Below are positions 45,276 to 55,714 of a stretch of DNA of 64,000 nt, piece by piece. Positions within the stretch are counted from its first letter, which is position 1, and every line of letters starts with the position of its first letter. The notes beneath the pieces are model-generated. The model was not told the DNA's origin. It worked only from the letters and a program-made list of their open reading frames with translations, and made no database searches. The position numbers were made by a program, and so were the translations under genes. The DNA comes from an uncultured Muribaculaceae bacterium (lineage in GTDB: Bacteria > Bacteroidota > Bacteroidia > Bacteroidales > Muribaculaceae), in NCBI GenBank assembly GCA_910577355.1, contig CAJTMY010000005.1, positions 1-64,000 on the forward strand. The letters are read 5' to 3'.

Positions 45276-45315
45276 TTCTCCATTACAAAAACACTCACCC
45301 CGCTATAAGCCCACA

Positions 45316-46887
45316 ATGATTAATCCAAGCGAGATTTCTGAAGTCTTAAAACAGCAGCTCGAAAGTGTCAATACAAAGGTCAACTTCGAAGAAACAGGCA
45401 AGGTGCTCGAAGTCGGCGACGGCGTCGCACACGTATACGGCCTCGACAATGTATGCGCCAACGAACTCGTAGAATTTGAAAACGGCGTGAAAGGCGTGGC
45501 CCTCAACCTCGAAGAAAGCAACGTCGGCGTCATACTGCTCAACAATGTCGACAAGGTCACCGAAGGCATGAGCGTGCGCCGTACTGGCGAGATCGCTTCA
45601 ATCCCTGTGGGCGAAGGCCTTCTCGGCCGCGTAATAAACGTGTTGGGCGAGCCTGTCGACGGCCGTGGCCCCATCGACGGCAAGCTCATGCGTCTGCCGC
45701 TCGAGCGCAAGGCTCCCGGCGTCATCTACCGTCAGCCCGTCACCCAGCCGTTGCAGACCGGTATCAAGGCTGTCGACGCCATGGTGCCCATCGGTCGCGG
45801 CCAGCGCGAGCTCATAATCGGCGACCGTCAGATAGGCAAGACAGCCATCGCCATCGACACCATAATTAACCAGCGCCAGAATTTTGAGCAAGGCAAACCC
45901 GTATACTGCATATATGTGGCCATCGGCCAAAAGGCATCTACCGTCGCAGCACTTGTAGAGACACTGCGCCAGCACGGAGCCCTCGACTATACCGTAGTCG
46001 TGGCCGCAAACGCGTCCGACTCGGCATCGATGCGCTATTATGCCCCCTTTGCCGGTGTGGCCATCGGCGAGTATTTCCGCGACTCGGGCCGCGATGCCCT
46101 TATCGTATACGATGACTTGTCAAAACAAGCTGTAGCATATCGCGAGATCTCGCTTATCCTCAAGCGTCCATCAGGCCGCGAGGCATACCCCGGCGATATC
46201 TTCTACCTGCACTCGCGTCTGCTCGAACGTGCCGCAAAGATCATCGACAACGACTCTATAGCCGCCACGATGAACGACCTGCCTCCGGTGCTCAAGCCCA
46301 TGGTAAAAGGCGGCGGATCGCTCACCGCGCTCCCCATAATCGAGACACAGGCCGGCGACGTATCGGCATACATCCCCACCAACGTCATATCAATCACCGA
46401 CGGCCAGATATACCTTGAGACCGCACTCTTCAACCGCGGTATACGTCCCGCCATCAACGTGGGCATATCGGTATCGCGTGTAGGCGGCAATGCCCAGATC
46501 AAATCTATGAAAAAAGTCGCAGGCACGCTCAAGATCGACCAGGCACAGTTCCGCGAGCTCGAATCGTTCACCAAATTCGGCGGCGATGTCGATGCCGTCA
46601 CAGCCCGCGTGATCGACAAGGGACGCAAGAATGAGCGCCTGCTCATACAGCCTCAATACCACCCCGTGCCTGTCGCCGAGGAAGTGGCTGTGATATATTG
46701 CGGCGTGAACGGTCTGCTCGAGAACGTTCCCCTCGATAAAGTCGCCGAATTCGAGCATCAGTTCATACAACTGCTGCATGCCAAGTATCAGGCAGATGTG
46801 CTTGATGTGATCGCCCAGGGCAAACTCACCGACGACGTCATGACCAAGCTGAAAGACGCCGCATCACAGATCACAGCACAATTCTGA
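45316..46887 (+). CDS. atpA: F1F0 ATP synthase subunit alpha
   Basis: Non-catalytic nucleotide-binding subunit of F1. The 523-residue product has Walker [16 protein letters not shown] (about 172-186), [13 protein letters not shown], and the catalytic-interface arginine region [22 protein letters not shown]. Forty bases after atpH. Confidence 0.97.
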   Translation: MINPSEISEVLKQQLESVNTKVNFEETGKVLEVGDGVAHVYGLDNVCANELVEFENGVKGVALNLEESNVGVILLNNVDKVTEGMSVRRTGEIASIPVGEGLLGRVINVLGEPVDGRGPIDGKLMRLPLERKAPGVIYRQPVTQPLQTGIKAVDAMVPIGRGQRELIIGDRQIGKTAIAIDTIINQRQNFEQGKPVYCIYVAIGQKASTVAALVETLRQHGALDYTVVVAANASDSASMRYYAPFAGVAIGEYFRDSGRDALIVYDDLSKQAVAYREISLILKRPSGREAYPGDIFYLHSRLLERAAKIIDNDSIAATMNDLPPVLKPMVKGGGSLTALPIIETQAGDVSAYIPTNVISITDGQIYLETALFNRGIRPAINVGISVSRVGGNAQIKSMKKVAGTLKIDQAQFRELESFTKFGGDVDAVTARVIDKGRKNERLLIQPQYHPVPVAEEVAVIYCGVNGLLENVPLDKVAEFEHQFIQLLHAKYQADVLDVIAQGKLTDDVMTKLKDAASQITAQF

Positions 46888-46929
46888 GCTGTAAACAAAA
46901 AGAAACACAACCAAGCATCACCCGCATAA

Positions 46930-47811
46930 ATGGCAACATTAAGAGAACTTAAAGGTCGCATAGGCTCGGTGGCGTCTTCCGAGAAGATCACCGGCGCCAT
47001 GAAGATGATTTCCTCAGCCAAGATGCATAAGGCCGAGGGTGCCCTCCGGCGCCTCAAGCCGTATCGCTCCACGATTGAGTCGATCATCGGCAACCTGCTC
47101 ACCGCCGACGCCACATTCACGTCGCCGCTGGCCGATCCCAGAGCCGTCGAACGCCTCACAGTGGTGGTGCTCGGCAGCGACGACGGTCTGTGCGGCGCCT
47201 ACAACGCCAATCTCGCCAAATATCTTGGCGAGCGTATTGCCTCCATGCGTGCCACATACGGTGCCGCGCTGCGAGTCACCATAATACCGGTCGGTAAGAA
47301 AATGGCCAAGGCCGTGGCGCGCCTCTCCGGAGCAGGAACAGCAATCCGGATTCCCGACGTGGATTCCAAGAGCGAAGGCGACAAAGTCAAGGACTTTCAG
47401 GCATCCCTTATAGAATCATTCATCAGCAAGGAGACAGATGCTGTGGATGTCGTGTATATGAACTATAAGAGCGCCGGCCGGCAGGTGGCAGTAATGGATC
47501 GCATCCTGCCGCTGTCGCCCGAAGTGTTCACTTCGGAAGGTGTGAAGGAGTCGGCCCGGCCATATATTTTCGAACCCGATGCCCAGACAATCTTCTCGAG
47601 TGTGTTGCCGATGTACATATTATCGCTGGTACAGGAAGTGTTTGTCGAAAACCGCGCCTCGGAGCAGGCCGCCCGTGTAATGGCCATGCAGAGCGCCAAC
47701 GACAATGCCAAAAAACTCCTCGACCAGCTGCGACTCGAATACAACAAACTGCGCCAGGCATCCATCACTACCGAACTGCTCGACATCGTCGGCGGCCAGG
47801 TTCGCGACTGA
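46930..47811 (+). CDS. atpG: F1F0 ATP synthase subunit gamma
   Basis: Central rotor shaft, 293 residues. Conserved ends are visible: the N-terminal RELKGRIGSVASSEKITGAMKMISSAKMHKAE and the C-terminal NDNAKKLLDQLRLEYNKLRQASITTELLDIVGG. It closes the atp set. The next gene, nuoI, starts 57 bases later with no terminator in between. Confidence 0.96.
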   Translation: MATLRELKGRIGSVASSEKITGAMKMISSAKMHKAEGALRRLKPYRSTIESIIGNLLTADATFTSPLADPRAVERLTVVVLGSDDGLCGAYNANLAKYLGERIASMRATYGAALRVTIIPVGKKMAKAVARLSGAGTAIRIPDVDSKSEGDKVKDFQASLIESFISKETDAVDVVYMNYKSAGRQVAVMDRILPLSPEVFTSEGVKESARPYIFEPDAQTIFSSVLPMYILSLVQEVFVENRASEQAARVMAMQSANDNAKKLLDQLRLEYNKLRQASITTELLDIVGGQVRD

Positions 47812-47868
47812 CGCCTGTATAATATATAGAATAAGAAACCATCCAACGAATATAACAATCATTAATCA

Positions 47869-48606
47869 ATGGGTAGTGTAAAAGACTATTTTCAATCATT
47901 GGGTTCCGGTGTGCTGTCGCTCCTGAAAGGAATGCAGGTCACCGGCAAGGAATTTGTCACCCCCAAGATTACCGAGCGTTATCCCGAAGACCGCGAGACA
48001 TACAAATGGCCCGAACGATTCCGCGCCGTGCTCGAGCTCATCTACGATAACGAAGGCAATCACAAATGTATCGCCTGCGGCACCTGCGAGCGCAACTGCC
48101 CCAACGGTACCATCACGATCGAGTCAAAGATGGTCGACACTCCGGCCGGCACAAAGAAGAAAAAACTCGACAACTATATCTACGACCTTGGTTCGTGCAC
48201 ATTCTGTCAGCTGTGTGTCACCACATGTCCGACCGGTGCGTTGCGCTTTTCCAACGACTTCGAGCAGAGTGTCTTCACCCGCTCGAAACTGGTGAAAAAG
48301 CTCAATTACCTGCCCGAGAAGCCCGAGCCTGAGCTTACCGAAGAAGAAAAAGCCCGCCTCGCAGCCGAAAAAGAGGCCAAGATAGCCGCCGCCAAGGCCA
48401 AGGCCGCTGCGCTCAAAGCCGAACGTGAGGCCGCTGCCGGCGCTGCTCCCGCTCCTGCGGCCAAAGCCGACGATGCCGCCGCAAAGGCTCTCGCCGCCGC
48501 CAAAGGCGACCCCGAGAAAGAAGCAAAGATACGTGCCGCTCTCGAACGCGCCGCCGCCTTAAAGGCCCAGCGCGAGGCTGCCGGCAAAGATGCCGGCGAT
48601 AAATAA
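47869..48606 (+). CDS. nuoI: NADH-quinone oxidoreductase subunit I with Ala/Lys-rich C-terminal extension
   Basis: Ferredoxin-like subunit with two 4Fe-4S clusters: CIACGTCERNCP (cysteines about 67-77) and CTFCQLCVTTCP (about 110-120). The core ends near residue 150. About 95 further residues follow, dominated by Ala, Lys and Glu (EEEKARLAAEKEAKIAAAK, GDPEKEAKIRAALERAAALK), predicted as a long charged helix. This tail resembles the C-terminal repeats of RnfC more than any NuoI known to me. It restarts the nuo genes after the atp insertion. Confidence 0.93.
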   Translation: MGSVKDYFQSLGSGVLSLLKGMQVTGKEFVTPKITERYPEDRETYKWPERFRAVLELIYDNEGNHKCIACGTCERNCPNGTITIESKMVDTPAGTKKKKLDNYIYDLGSCTFCQLCVTTCPTGALRFSNDFEQSVFTRSKLVKKLNYLPEKPEPELTEEEKARLAAEKEAKIAAAKAKAAALKAEREAAAGAAPAPAAKADDAAAKALAAAKGDPEKEAKIRAALERAAALKAQREAAGKDAGDK

Positions 48607-48633
48607 CACCGATAATTATAATAAACCAATAAT

Positions 48634-49146
48634 ATGGAATCAGTAGGAAGTATCATCTTGTACACTGTCGTCTGTCTGGCGATAGTTATCTTCTCGGTAC
48701 TCGCCGTGACCACCCGCAAGATCCTCCGCGCTGCCACATATCTGCTTTTCACCCTCTTTGCCGCCGCAGTAGTCTACTTTATGCTCGACTACCAGTTCCT
48801 TGGCGCGGTGCAGATTGCGGTATATGCAGGCGGTATCGTGGTGCTGTTTGTCTTCGCGATACTGCTCACGTCGCATCCCGGAAGCAACTCCGAACGTCTT
48901 GCATCCAAGCGCCGCGTGCTCGGCCTCATCGCCTCCCTTCTCATGCTGGGCGTCTGCGGCTACTCGCTGCTCGCCCGTTGCAACCTTTTTGCCGGCAAAC
49001 CCGAGATGGAAGCCCTCGACATGCAGACCGTAGGCACAGCCATGATGGGAACCGGCGCCGGACAGTATCTCCTCCCCTTCGAGGCTGTCAGCGTTCTGTT
49101 ACTGGCATGTATAATCGGCGGCATAGTAGTCGCCCGCAAACGTTAA
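48634..49146 (+). CDS. nuoJ: NADH-quinone oxidoreductase subunit J
   Basis: Membrane subunit of 170 residues with five hydrophobic segments. Family features include LRAATYLLFTLFAAAVVYFMLDYQFLGAVQIAVYAGGIVVLFVFAILL. Length is typical. Nine bases separate it from nuoK. Confidence 0.92.
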   Translation: MESVGSIILYTVVCLAIVIFSVLAVTTRKILRAATYLLFTLFAAAVVYFMLDYQFLGAVQIAVYAGGIVVLFVFAILLTSHPGSNSERLASKRRVLGLIASLLMLGVCGYSLLARCNLFAGKPEMEALDMQTVGTAMMGTGAGQYLLPFEAVSVLLLACIIGGIVVARKR

Positions 49147-49155
49147 TGACGCGCT

Positions 49156-49467
49156 ATGGAAATTAAAGCAATTTACTACCTTATCCCGTCGCTGATAATG
49201 TTCTGCTGCGGCCTCTACGGCTTCCTCACACGCCGTAATATGATCGCGATGTTGATCTCACTCGAACTGATGCTCAATGCCGTCGATATGAACTTTGTCA
49301 TCTTCAACCGCTTCCTTTTCCCGGGACAGCTCGAAGGCATGATGTTCACTCTCTTCGCCATTGCTATCGCGGCAGCCGAGACAGCCCTCGCGATCGCCAT
49401 AATCATAAATGTGTACCGCTCGGTCAACCAAGTCGATGTGCGTACGCTTAACCAAATGAAATTCTGA
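49156..49467 (+). CDS. nuoK: NADH-quinone oxidoreductase subunit K
   Basis: A 103-residue antiporter-like membrane subunit with three helices. The conserved glutamates are present in ISLELMLNAVDMNFV and AAETALAIAIIINVYR, the residues used for proton transfer in the family. Confidence 0.94.
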   Translation: MEIKAIYYLIPSLIMFCCGLYGFLTRRNMIAMLISLELMLNAVDMNFVIFNRFLFPGQLEGMMFTLFAIAIAAAETALAIAIIINVYRSVNQVDVRTLNQMKF

Positions 49468-49472
49468 CCGAC

Positions 49473-51482
49473 ATGAGCGCTACGATACCTGTTTTAATTC
49501 TGGCTATACCACTGTTCATGTTCATCTTCCTCGGCCTTGCCGGCAAGAAGATGAGCCATATGCTGGCCGGTGTGCTCGGAACCCTCGGCATGGGCACCGT
49601 GCTCGTGCTGTCATACTACACGGCGTTCCATTATTTCTTCAGTGGTGACGCATCGTTTATCAACGAGGCCGGTGAGCGCCTCCAGTATGTTGTGTTCAAT
49701 CAGACATGGCTGCAATTTACCGATCAGCTCGTCATCCGCCTCGGGTTCTTCCTCGATCCCATCTCAGCCATGATGCTTGTGGTCATCACCACAATATCGT
49801 TCATGGTGCATCTCTACAGCCTCGGTTATATGCGCGACCATCACGGCGTGTTTGAGAAGGGCTTCCAACGCTTCTATGCATTCCTGTCGCTCTTCAGCTT
49901 CTCGATGCTCGGACTGGTTGTAGCCACCAATATCTTCCAGATGTACATCTTCTGGGAGCTTGTGGGTGCCTCCTCCTACCTCCTTATAGGCTTCTACTAT
50001 ACAAAGAACTCGGCAGTATCTGCATCCAAGAAAGCATTCATCGTCACTCGATTTGCCGACCTCGGCTTCCTTATAGGCATATTGGTGCTTTCGTACTACA
50101 CAGGGACATTCGATTTCACATCGCTTACTTCAGTTCCCGTCGAGGGTATGGCAAACGTCTATCAGGTAGACCTCTCAACTCCCCAGACAGTGCTCGGTAT
50201 CTTCCAGACAAGCGCCGCTCCCATGTTCATGGGCGCATCTGTGCTTACCTGGGCTTTGGTGCTCATATTCATGGGCGGCATGGGCAAATCGGCCATGATG
50301 CCTCTCCACATCTGGCTCCCCGACGCCATGGAAGGCCCGACACCTGTATCGGCGCTAATCCACGCCGCTACTATGGTCGTTGCAGGTGTATACCTCGTCG
50401 CCCGTCTCTTCCCGCTATATCTCATGGAGGAGTCCGCTCTGGTCATCGTCACTGTAGTGGGTGCTCTCACGGCATTCTATGCCGCAATGGTGGCCTGCGC
50501 GCAGATCGATATCAAGCGTGTGCTCGCTTTTTCCACAATCTCGCAGATAGCGTTCATGATGGTGTCGTTGGGTGTGGCTCGTCCCGAGTATCACGAAGGT
50601 CTAGGTTATATGGCCTCGATGTTCCACCTGTTCACACACGCCATGTTCAAGGCCTTGCTATTCCTCGGTGCCGGCGCGCTTATCCACGCCATCGGTTCCA
50701 ACGACTATACAGCCATGCACGGCCTGCGCAAATATATGCCCGTGACACATTGGACATTCCTCATCGGCTGTCTTGCCATTGCAGGCATCATTCCTTTCTC
50801 AGGTTTCTTCTCCAAGGACGAGATACTGAGCGCCTGCGGCAATTACAGCCCGCTCGTATACATATGGATGTCGATGGTAGCCGGTCTTACCGCCTTCTAC
50901 ATGTTCCGTCTCTACTACCTCATATTCTGGTGGAAGGAACACAAGGTGCATGAAGGACATCATGCTCCCCACGACCAGCCCTGGACCATGTCGCTCCCCC
51001 TCATCATTCTCGCCCTCATCTCTTGCGTGGCAGGTTTCATTCCTTTCGGAAAGTTTGTGAGCTGGAACGGTGAGTCATACGACTTCATGGCCCACTTCGA
51101 CTGGGGAGTGGCTTCAATCAGCCTTATCGTGGCTGTCCTCGCCATCATACTCGCCACAGTGATGTACCGCAAGGAGAATCCTCTGCCCGAGAAGTTCAAG
51201 AACGCACTTCCCGCCCTTTGGGACTGGTGTCACCACCGCTTCTATTGGGACGAACTATATATGTTCATCACCCACAAGATCATATTCAACGGCATATGCC
51301 GTCCGCTGGCATGGTTTGACCGTCACATCATCGACGGCACCATGGACTCCTTCGCCATCCTCACCAACAAGGCATCCGAAGCTATCCGTCCGCTGCAGTC
51401 CGGACAAGTTCAGATGTACGTGTGGATATATATTATCGGCGCCCTCCTGCTTGGCGGAGTTACCCTTGTGTGTCTGATCTAA
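49473..51482 (+). CDS. nuoL: NADH-quinone oxidoreductase subunit L
   Basis: Largest antiporter-like proton pump subunit, 669 residues. The core carries GKSAMMPLHIWLPDAMEGPTPVSALIHAATMV with the pump lysine and histidines. The C-terminus contains the amphipathic region that runs along the membrane arm (WDELYMFITHKIIFNG). Five bases after nuoK. Confidence 0.95.
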   Translation: MSATIPVLILAIPLFMFIFLGLAGKKMSHMLAGVLGTLGMGTVLVLSYYTAFHYFFSGDASFINEAGERLQYVVFNQTWLQFTDQLVIRLGFFLDPISAMMLVVITTISFMVHLYSLGYMRDHHGVFEKGFQRFYAFLSLFSFSMLGLVVATNIFQMYIFWELVGASSYLLIGFYYTKNSAVSASKKAFIVTRFADLGFLIGILVLSYYTGTFDFTSLTSVPVEGMANVYQVDLSTPQTVLGIFQTSAAPMFMGASVLTWALVLIFMGGMGKSAMMPLHIWLPDAMEGPTPVSALIHAATMVVAGVYLVARLFPLYLMEESALVIVTVVGALTAFYAAMVACAQIDIKRVLAFSTISQIAFMMVSLGVARPEYHEGLGYMASMFHLFTHAMFKALLFLGAGALIHAIGSNDYTAMHGLRKYMPVTHWTFLIGCLAIAGIIPFSGFFSKDEILSACGNYSPLVYIWMSMVAGLTAFYMFRLYYLIFWWKEHKVHEGHHAPHDQPWTMSLPLIILALISCVAGFIPFGKFVSWNGESYDFMAHFDWGVASISLIVAVLAIILATVMYRKENPLPEKFKNALPALWDWCHHRFYWDELYMFITHKIIFNGICRPLAWFDRHIIDGTMDSFAILTNKASEAIRPLQSGQVQMYVWIYIIGALLLGGVTLVCLI

Positions 51483-51516
51483 CCAACCCAAACCAATCGG
51501 AAAAAAGTAATTCAGC

Positions 51517-53046
51517 ATGTTCACCAATATATTAATCTACTTTGTGGTCATCCCGCTTGTGATGCTCGGCCTGCTCGCACTGTGCCGCAACATCAGGCAA
51601 ATCCGTGCGGTGGCGGTGGTTGGCTCACTCGCGCTTATAGGCCTGTCGGTCTATGTGCTACTCGAATACCTCGGCATTCGTGCCGCAGGCAACGAAGACC
51701 CTATGCTCTTCGTAGACTCATGGACATGGTTCGCCCCCCTCAACATCCACCTCGCAGTGGGTGTCGACGGCATATCGATAGCCATGCTCCTTCTTTCGTC
51801 CATTATAGTGTTTGCAGGCTCTTTCGCCTCGTGGACAATCGCGCAGCCCAAAGAATTTTTCCTGTGGCTTATCCTTCTGTCCACCGGCGTGTTCGGTTTC
51901 TTCATCTCGATAGACATGTTCACCATGTTCATGTTCTACGAGGTGGCTCTTATCCCCATGTATCTGCTTATCGGCGTGTGGGGGTCGGGCAACAAGAACT
52001 ACTCGGCCATGAAGCTTACACTCATGCTTATGGGCGGCTCGGCATTCCTTATGCTCGGTCTCATCGGCATATATTATCACTCGGCACCCGAAGGCGCCCC
52101 TCTTACATGGAATCTGCTTGAGATCGTCGACAATGCCGCCATACCTCACGGCTGGCAGTCGTTCCTCTTCCCGATGACTTTCGTAGGCTTCGGCGTGCTC
52201 GGCGCCATGTTCCCCTTCCATACATGGTCGCCCGACGGTCATGCCTCGGCTCCCACAGCCGTGTCGATGCTCCATGCAGGCGTGCTCATGAAACTCGGCG
52301 GCTACGGCTGCTTCCGCGTGGCTATCTATACTATGCCTCAGGCTGCACACGAGCTGTCATGGATATTTCTTATCCTCACGGGTATCTCGGTGGTATACGG
52401 CGCTTTCTGCGCATGTGTCAAGACCGACCTCAAGTACATCAACGCATACTCGTCGGTAAGCCACTGCGGCCTCGTGCTCTTCGCTATACTCATGCTTAAC
52501 GAGACAGCAATGACCGGTGCCATCATGCAGATGCTCTCGCATGGTCTTATGACAGCTCTCTTCTTCGCCCTCATCGGCATGATATACGGCCGCACTCACA
52601 CTCGCGAAATCACGCAGATGGGAGGCATGATGCAGATACTCCCGTACCTGTCGGTATGCTACGTCATAGCAGGTATGGCATCTCTCGGTCTGCCGGGTCT
52701 GTCGGGCTTCGTAGCCGAGATGACCATATTTGTAGGCTCATTCAAGGCCGGTATGGCCGATTACCTCGCCGGTGACGGCTCGCTGCGACTGGTATTCACC
52801 ATCATCGCCTGCTGCTCGATAGTGATTACCGCAGTGTATATCCTGCGCGTTGTCGGCAAGCTGCTTTTTGGCCCGGTCTACGACGATCATCACCGCAGCC
52901 TCACCGACGCCACATGGTGGGAACGACTTTCCACGGCCACACTCATAGTGTGCGTGGCTGCAATCGGTTGCTTCCCCAACTTCTTCAACAATCTCATCAA
53001 CTTTACATTCCGACCGGCCATCTTCAGTGTGCTGGGCATTAATTAA
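51517..53046 (+). CDS. nuoM: NADH-quinone oxidoreductase subunit M
   Basis: Antiporter-like subunit of 509 residues. Conserved residues include the glutamate in MFYEVALIPMYLLIGVWG and the pump region MFPFHTWSPDGHASAPTAVSMLHAGVLMKLGGYG. It follows nuoL by 34 bases. Confidence 0.95.
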   Translation: MFTNILIYFVVIPLVMLGLLALCRNIRQIRAVAVVGSLALIGLSVYVLLEYLGIRAAGNEDPMLFVDSWTWFAPLNIHLAVGVDGISIAMLLLSSIIVFAGSFASWTIAQPKEFFLWLILLSTGVFGFFISIDMFTMFMFYEVALIPMYLLIGVWGSGNKNYSAMKLTLMLMGGSAFLMLGLIGIYYHSAPEGAPLTWNLLEIVDNAAIPHGWQSFLFPMTFVGFGVLGAMFPFHTWSPDGHASAPTAVSMLHAGVLMKLGGYGCFRVAIYTMPQAAHELSWIFLILTGISVVYGAFCACVKTDLKYINAYSSVSHCGLVLFAILMLNETAMTGAIMQMLSHGLMTALFFALIGMIYGRTHTREITQMGGMMQILPYLSVCYVIAGMASLGLPGLSGFVAEMTIFVGSFKAGMADYLAGDGSLRLVFTIIACCSIVITAVYILRVVGKLLFGPVYDDHHRSLTDATWWERLSTATLIVCVAAIGCFPNFFNNLINFTFRPAIFSVLGIN

Positions 53047-53060
53047 AAGAACGTCAAGCA

Positions 53061-54542
53061 ATGGATTACTCACAGTTTTTAGCAATGAAACAGGAAATCG
53101 CCCTCTTGGTGGTTTTCCTGCTGGTCTTCCTCTACGACACGTTCATGCCCCGCGGCACGCAGAAAGGCTTGCCTGCTTTCGCAAGCATCACCATGCTTCT
53201 GCTCACCGTGGCCGGCTGTCTGGGCTGCTGTCTGTGCTCATGCACCGATCAGGTGGCTTTCGGCGGCATGTACGAGACATCCCCAGTCATCTCCGCAATC
53301 AAGAATATTCTCAATATCGGTGTGGTCATAGTGCTGATACAGTCGATCAAGTGGGCCAACGGCGAGTTCATGACCATGCGACGCGGCGAGTTCTACGAGT
53401 TGCTGCTCGTAACACTCTTCGGCATGTATCTTATGATCTCCGGACGCCACTTCCTTGTGTTTGTCATCGGCCTCGAATGCGCCTCGTTGCCCCTTGCGGC
53501 AATGGTCGCCTTCGACAAGAACCGCTACGAAAGCCACGAGGCCGCCGTCAAGTACATTCTTACCGCCGTATTCTCGTCGGCCATATTCATGATGGGACTA
53601 AGCTTCGTATACGCGTTGGCCGGTTCGCTCTACTTCGAGAACATCTACAACGCTCTCTTCGTAAGCTCCACTTCCACCATGCTCGTCATCGCTCTTGCCT
53701 TCGTTATCGCCGGTATAGGCTTCAAGCTGTCGCTAGTGCCCTTCCATCTGTGGACCGCCGACGTATATCAGGGCGCTCCCACGTCGGTCACCTCCTACCT
53801 GTCGGTGATTTCCAAGGGTGCCACCGCCTTTGCCTTCCTTGTAGTCATGGCGCAGGTATTCGGCTCGCTATACTCGGAGGTGTGGGAATGGATGCTCTAT
53901 GCGCTTATCATCCTCACTATCACGGTAGGTAACCTCTTCGCCATCCGCCAGCGCAACATGAAGCGTTTCCTCGCATTCTCGTCAATCTCTCAGGCCGGTT
54001 ACATAATGCTCGGCGTCATCGCCTACAATACTCTCGGCATGGCAGCCATGATGTTCTACATCCTTGTATACATCTTCTCCAACCTCGGAGCATTCGGCGT
54101 AATCGGCGCCATCGAGAATGCAAGCGGCAAAGTATCCATGGACGACTACCGCGGCCTGTACAAGACCAATCCGCGTCTGGCATTCACTATGATGCTCGCC
54201 ATGTTCTCGCTCGCAGGTATTCCGCCTTTTGCAGGATTCTTCTCCAAGTTCTTCATCTTCACCGGAGCTTTGCAGGGAGCATCGGTTGCCATCTACGTGC
54301 TCGTGCTCATCGCATTGATCAACACCATCGTGTCGCTATACTACTACCTCCTTGTGGTGAAGGCGATGTTCATCAGCGACGAGGAGTGCGTCATAGCACC
54401 CTTCCGCTCATCGTGCAGCGAGCGCCTCGGTATGTGGATCGCCCTTTTCGGCATCATGTTCCTCGGCCTGCTCAGCCCTGTATACGATTCGCTTATCGAT
54501 CTCAGTTCGCTCAGTTCGATAGGCATGTACTTCATACGCTGA
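53061..54542 (+). CDS. nuoN: NADH-quinone oxidoreductase subunit N
   Basis: Antiporter-like subunit of 493 residues. Family motifs are GLECASLPLAAMVAF, LVPFHLWTADVYQGAPTSVTSYLSVISKGA and LAGIPPFAGFFSKFFIF. Last gene of the unit; a strong terminator starts 22 bases after its stop. Confidence 0.95.
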   Translation: MDYSQFLAMKQEIALLVVFLLVFLYDTFMPRGTQKGLPAFASITMLLLTVAGCLGCCLCSCTDQVAFGGMYETSPVISAIKNILNIGVVIVLIQSIKWANGEFMTMRRGEFYELLLVTLFGMYLMISGRHFLVFVIGLECASLPLAAMVAFDKNRYESHEAAVKYILTAVFSSAIFMMGLSFVYALAGSLYFENIYNALFVSSTSTMLVIALAFVIAGIGFKLSLVPFHLWTADVYQGAPTSVTSYLSVISKGATAFAFLVVMAQVFGSLYSEVWEWMLYALIILTITVGNLFAIRQRNMKRFLAFSSISQAGYIMLGVIAYNTLGMAAMMFYILVYIFSNLGAFGVIGAIENASGKVSMDDYRGLYKTNPRLAFTMMLAMFSLAGIPPFAGFFSKFFIFTGALQGASVAIYVLVLIALINTIVSLYYYLLVVKAMFISDEECVIAPFRSSCSERLGMWIALFGIMFLGLLSPVYDSLIDLSSLSSIGMYFIR

Positions 54543-54564
54543 TATATCCATACTCATCATACCG

Positions 54565-54600
54565 GCACGCGCCCCGCACACGCAGGGTGCGTGCTTTTTT
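54565..54600 (+). terminator. Terminator of the nuo-atp-nuo unit
   Basis: GCACGCGCCC (54565-54574) pairs with GGGTGCGTGC (54585-54594) at nine of ten positions, followed by six T. It is the first clear rho-independent terminator downstream of the promoter at 37048, supporting a single unit from nuoA to nuoN. Confidence 0.88.
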
Positions 54601-54644
54601 TGAACCAAGTACCATGTCCGTGTGTTCCATAGATAAAATATTCT

Positions 54645-55580
54645 ATGAAACCTGTCGCGGCAAAAGACAAGCATGATTCTCCACGAGCCTTGCTGCTGGG
54701 CAATACATTCATGTTGCTCGCTGCAATCTTCTGGGGAGTGAATATTTCAGTCACAAAAGATCTGATTCCGGGGTGGACAAGTGCACCGCAGTTGGCCACT
54801 GTGCGCATATTGGGCGGCTGCATCCTCTTTTGGATAGCATCGATATTTGTCAAGACACAGAAGATCCGGAGAGAGGATTGGAAACGACTTATACTCGGTG
54901 GCCTTGTCGGCATCGGCGGCTTTCTGTATCTGTTCATACTGTCGCTCCGATACGCCAACCCTATCGACGTCTCCATAATCATGACCCTTCCGCCGGCATT
55001 TGTGATACTTATAGGCGTGATATTTTTACGCAGGCGTCCGTCGCTTATGGAATATGCCGGCGTCGCCGTATCTTTCGCAGGCGCCGCTATCGTGATACTC
55101 GCAGGCGGGAGTGGTCATGCCGGCAGCGATAATCTCCTCGGCGACCTTCTCGCTATCGCATCCACCATATGCTTTGCCTTCTATCTCGTGATAATCGAGA
55201 GGCCAAGCCACACCTACCGTCCTGTGACGATGCTCAGATGGGTGTTCCTGTTCGGCGCCATACCTGCATTGTTTTTCATCCCTTCGCTGCCACATATGCC
55301 CGTTGTGGCACATCCTTCGCTTGTTCCGTGGCTTGAGATAGCGTTCATTTTGTTGTGCCCAACATTTATGGCATACTTCCTCACCAATCCGGCCATGAAG
55401 CTCATCGGCCCCGAGGCTGTCTCCCTCTATCAATATCTCGTGCCGGTGTTTGCGACCATCTCGGCTGTGTTGATGAAGCTCGATCAACTGCACTGGCTGC
55501 AAGTCCTCGCAATGGCAGTGATAATCGCAGGCATGATAATCACAGACAAGTCGCGCCGACGTCGTCTTCAGATGAAATAA
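54645..55580 (+). CDS. EamA/DMT-family membrane transporter
   Basis: The 311-residue product has about ten membrane segments arranged as two EamA repeats (GNTFMLLAAIFWGVNISVTK and NLLGDLLAIASTICFAFYLV). Drug/metabolite transporters of this family export amino acids, nucleotides or drugs; nothing here fixes the substrate. The basic tail (DKSRRRRLQMK) suggests a cytosolic C-terminus. It stands alone between the nuo terminator and the LRR gene promoter. Confidence 0.88.
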   Translation: MKPVAAKDKHDSPRALLLGNTFMLLAAIFWGVNISVTKDLIPGWTSAPQLATVRILGGCILFWIASIFVKTQKIRREDWKRLILGGLVGIGGFLYLFILSLRYANPIDVSIIMTLPPAFVILIGVIFLRRRPSLMEYAGVAVSFAGAAIVILAGGSGHAGSDNLLGDLLAIASTICFAFYLVIIERPSHTYRPVTMLRWVFLFGAIPALFFIPSLPHMPVVAHPSLVPWLEIAFILLCPTFMAYFLTNPAMKLIGPEAVSLYQYLVPVFATISAVLMKLDQLHWLQVLAMAVIIAGMIITDKSRRRRLQMK

Positions 55581-55628
55581 GTGCAGTAAATATATTCTGT
55601 TGGTGTTGGTTATTAATAAAATAATCGC

Positions 55629-55636
55629 TAAATTTG
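55629..55636 (+). promoter_or_regulatory. LRR-gene promoter -7 box
   Basis: TAAATTTG matches TAnnTTTG exactly, with TTG at 55606-55608, 20 bases upstream. The start point would be near 55642, leaving a leader of about 70 bases before the ATG at 55715. Confidence 0.6.
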
Positions 55637-55714
55637 CCTGCGGTATAATAAACTCCATTACAATTAGATTGATTCCTGAAATTATGTGTCGTACTACGCG
55701 GTTCGAGTGTCCGA

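Noticed and set aside
54562..54600. Attenuator controlling the EamA gene
   Set aside because: Its position 22 bases after nuoN and clean T-run fit a plain terminator of the upstream unit.
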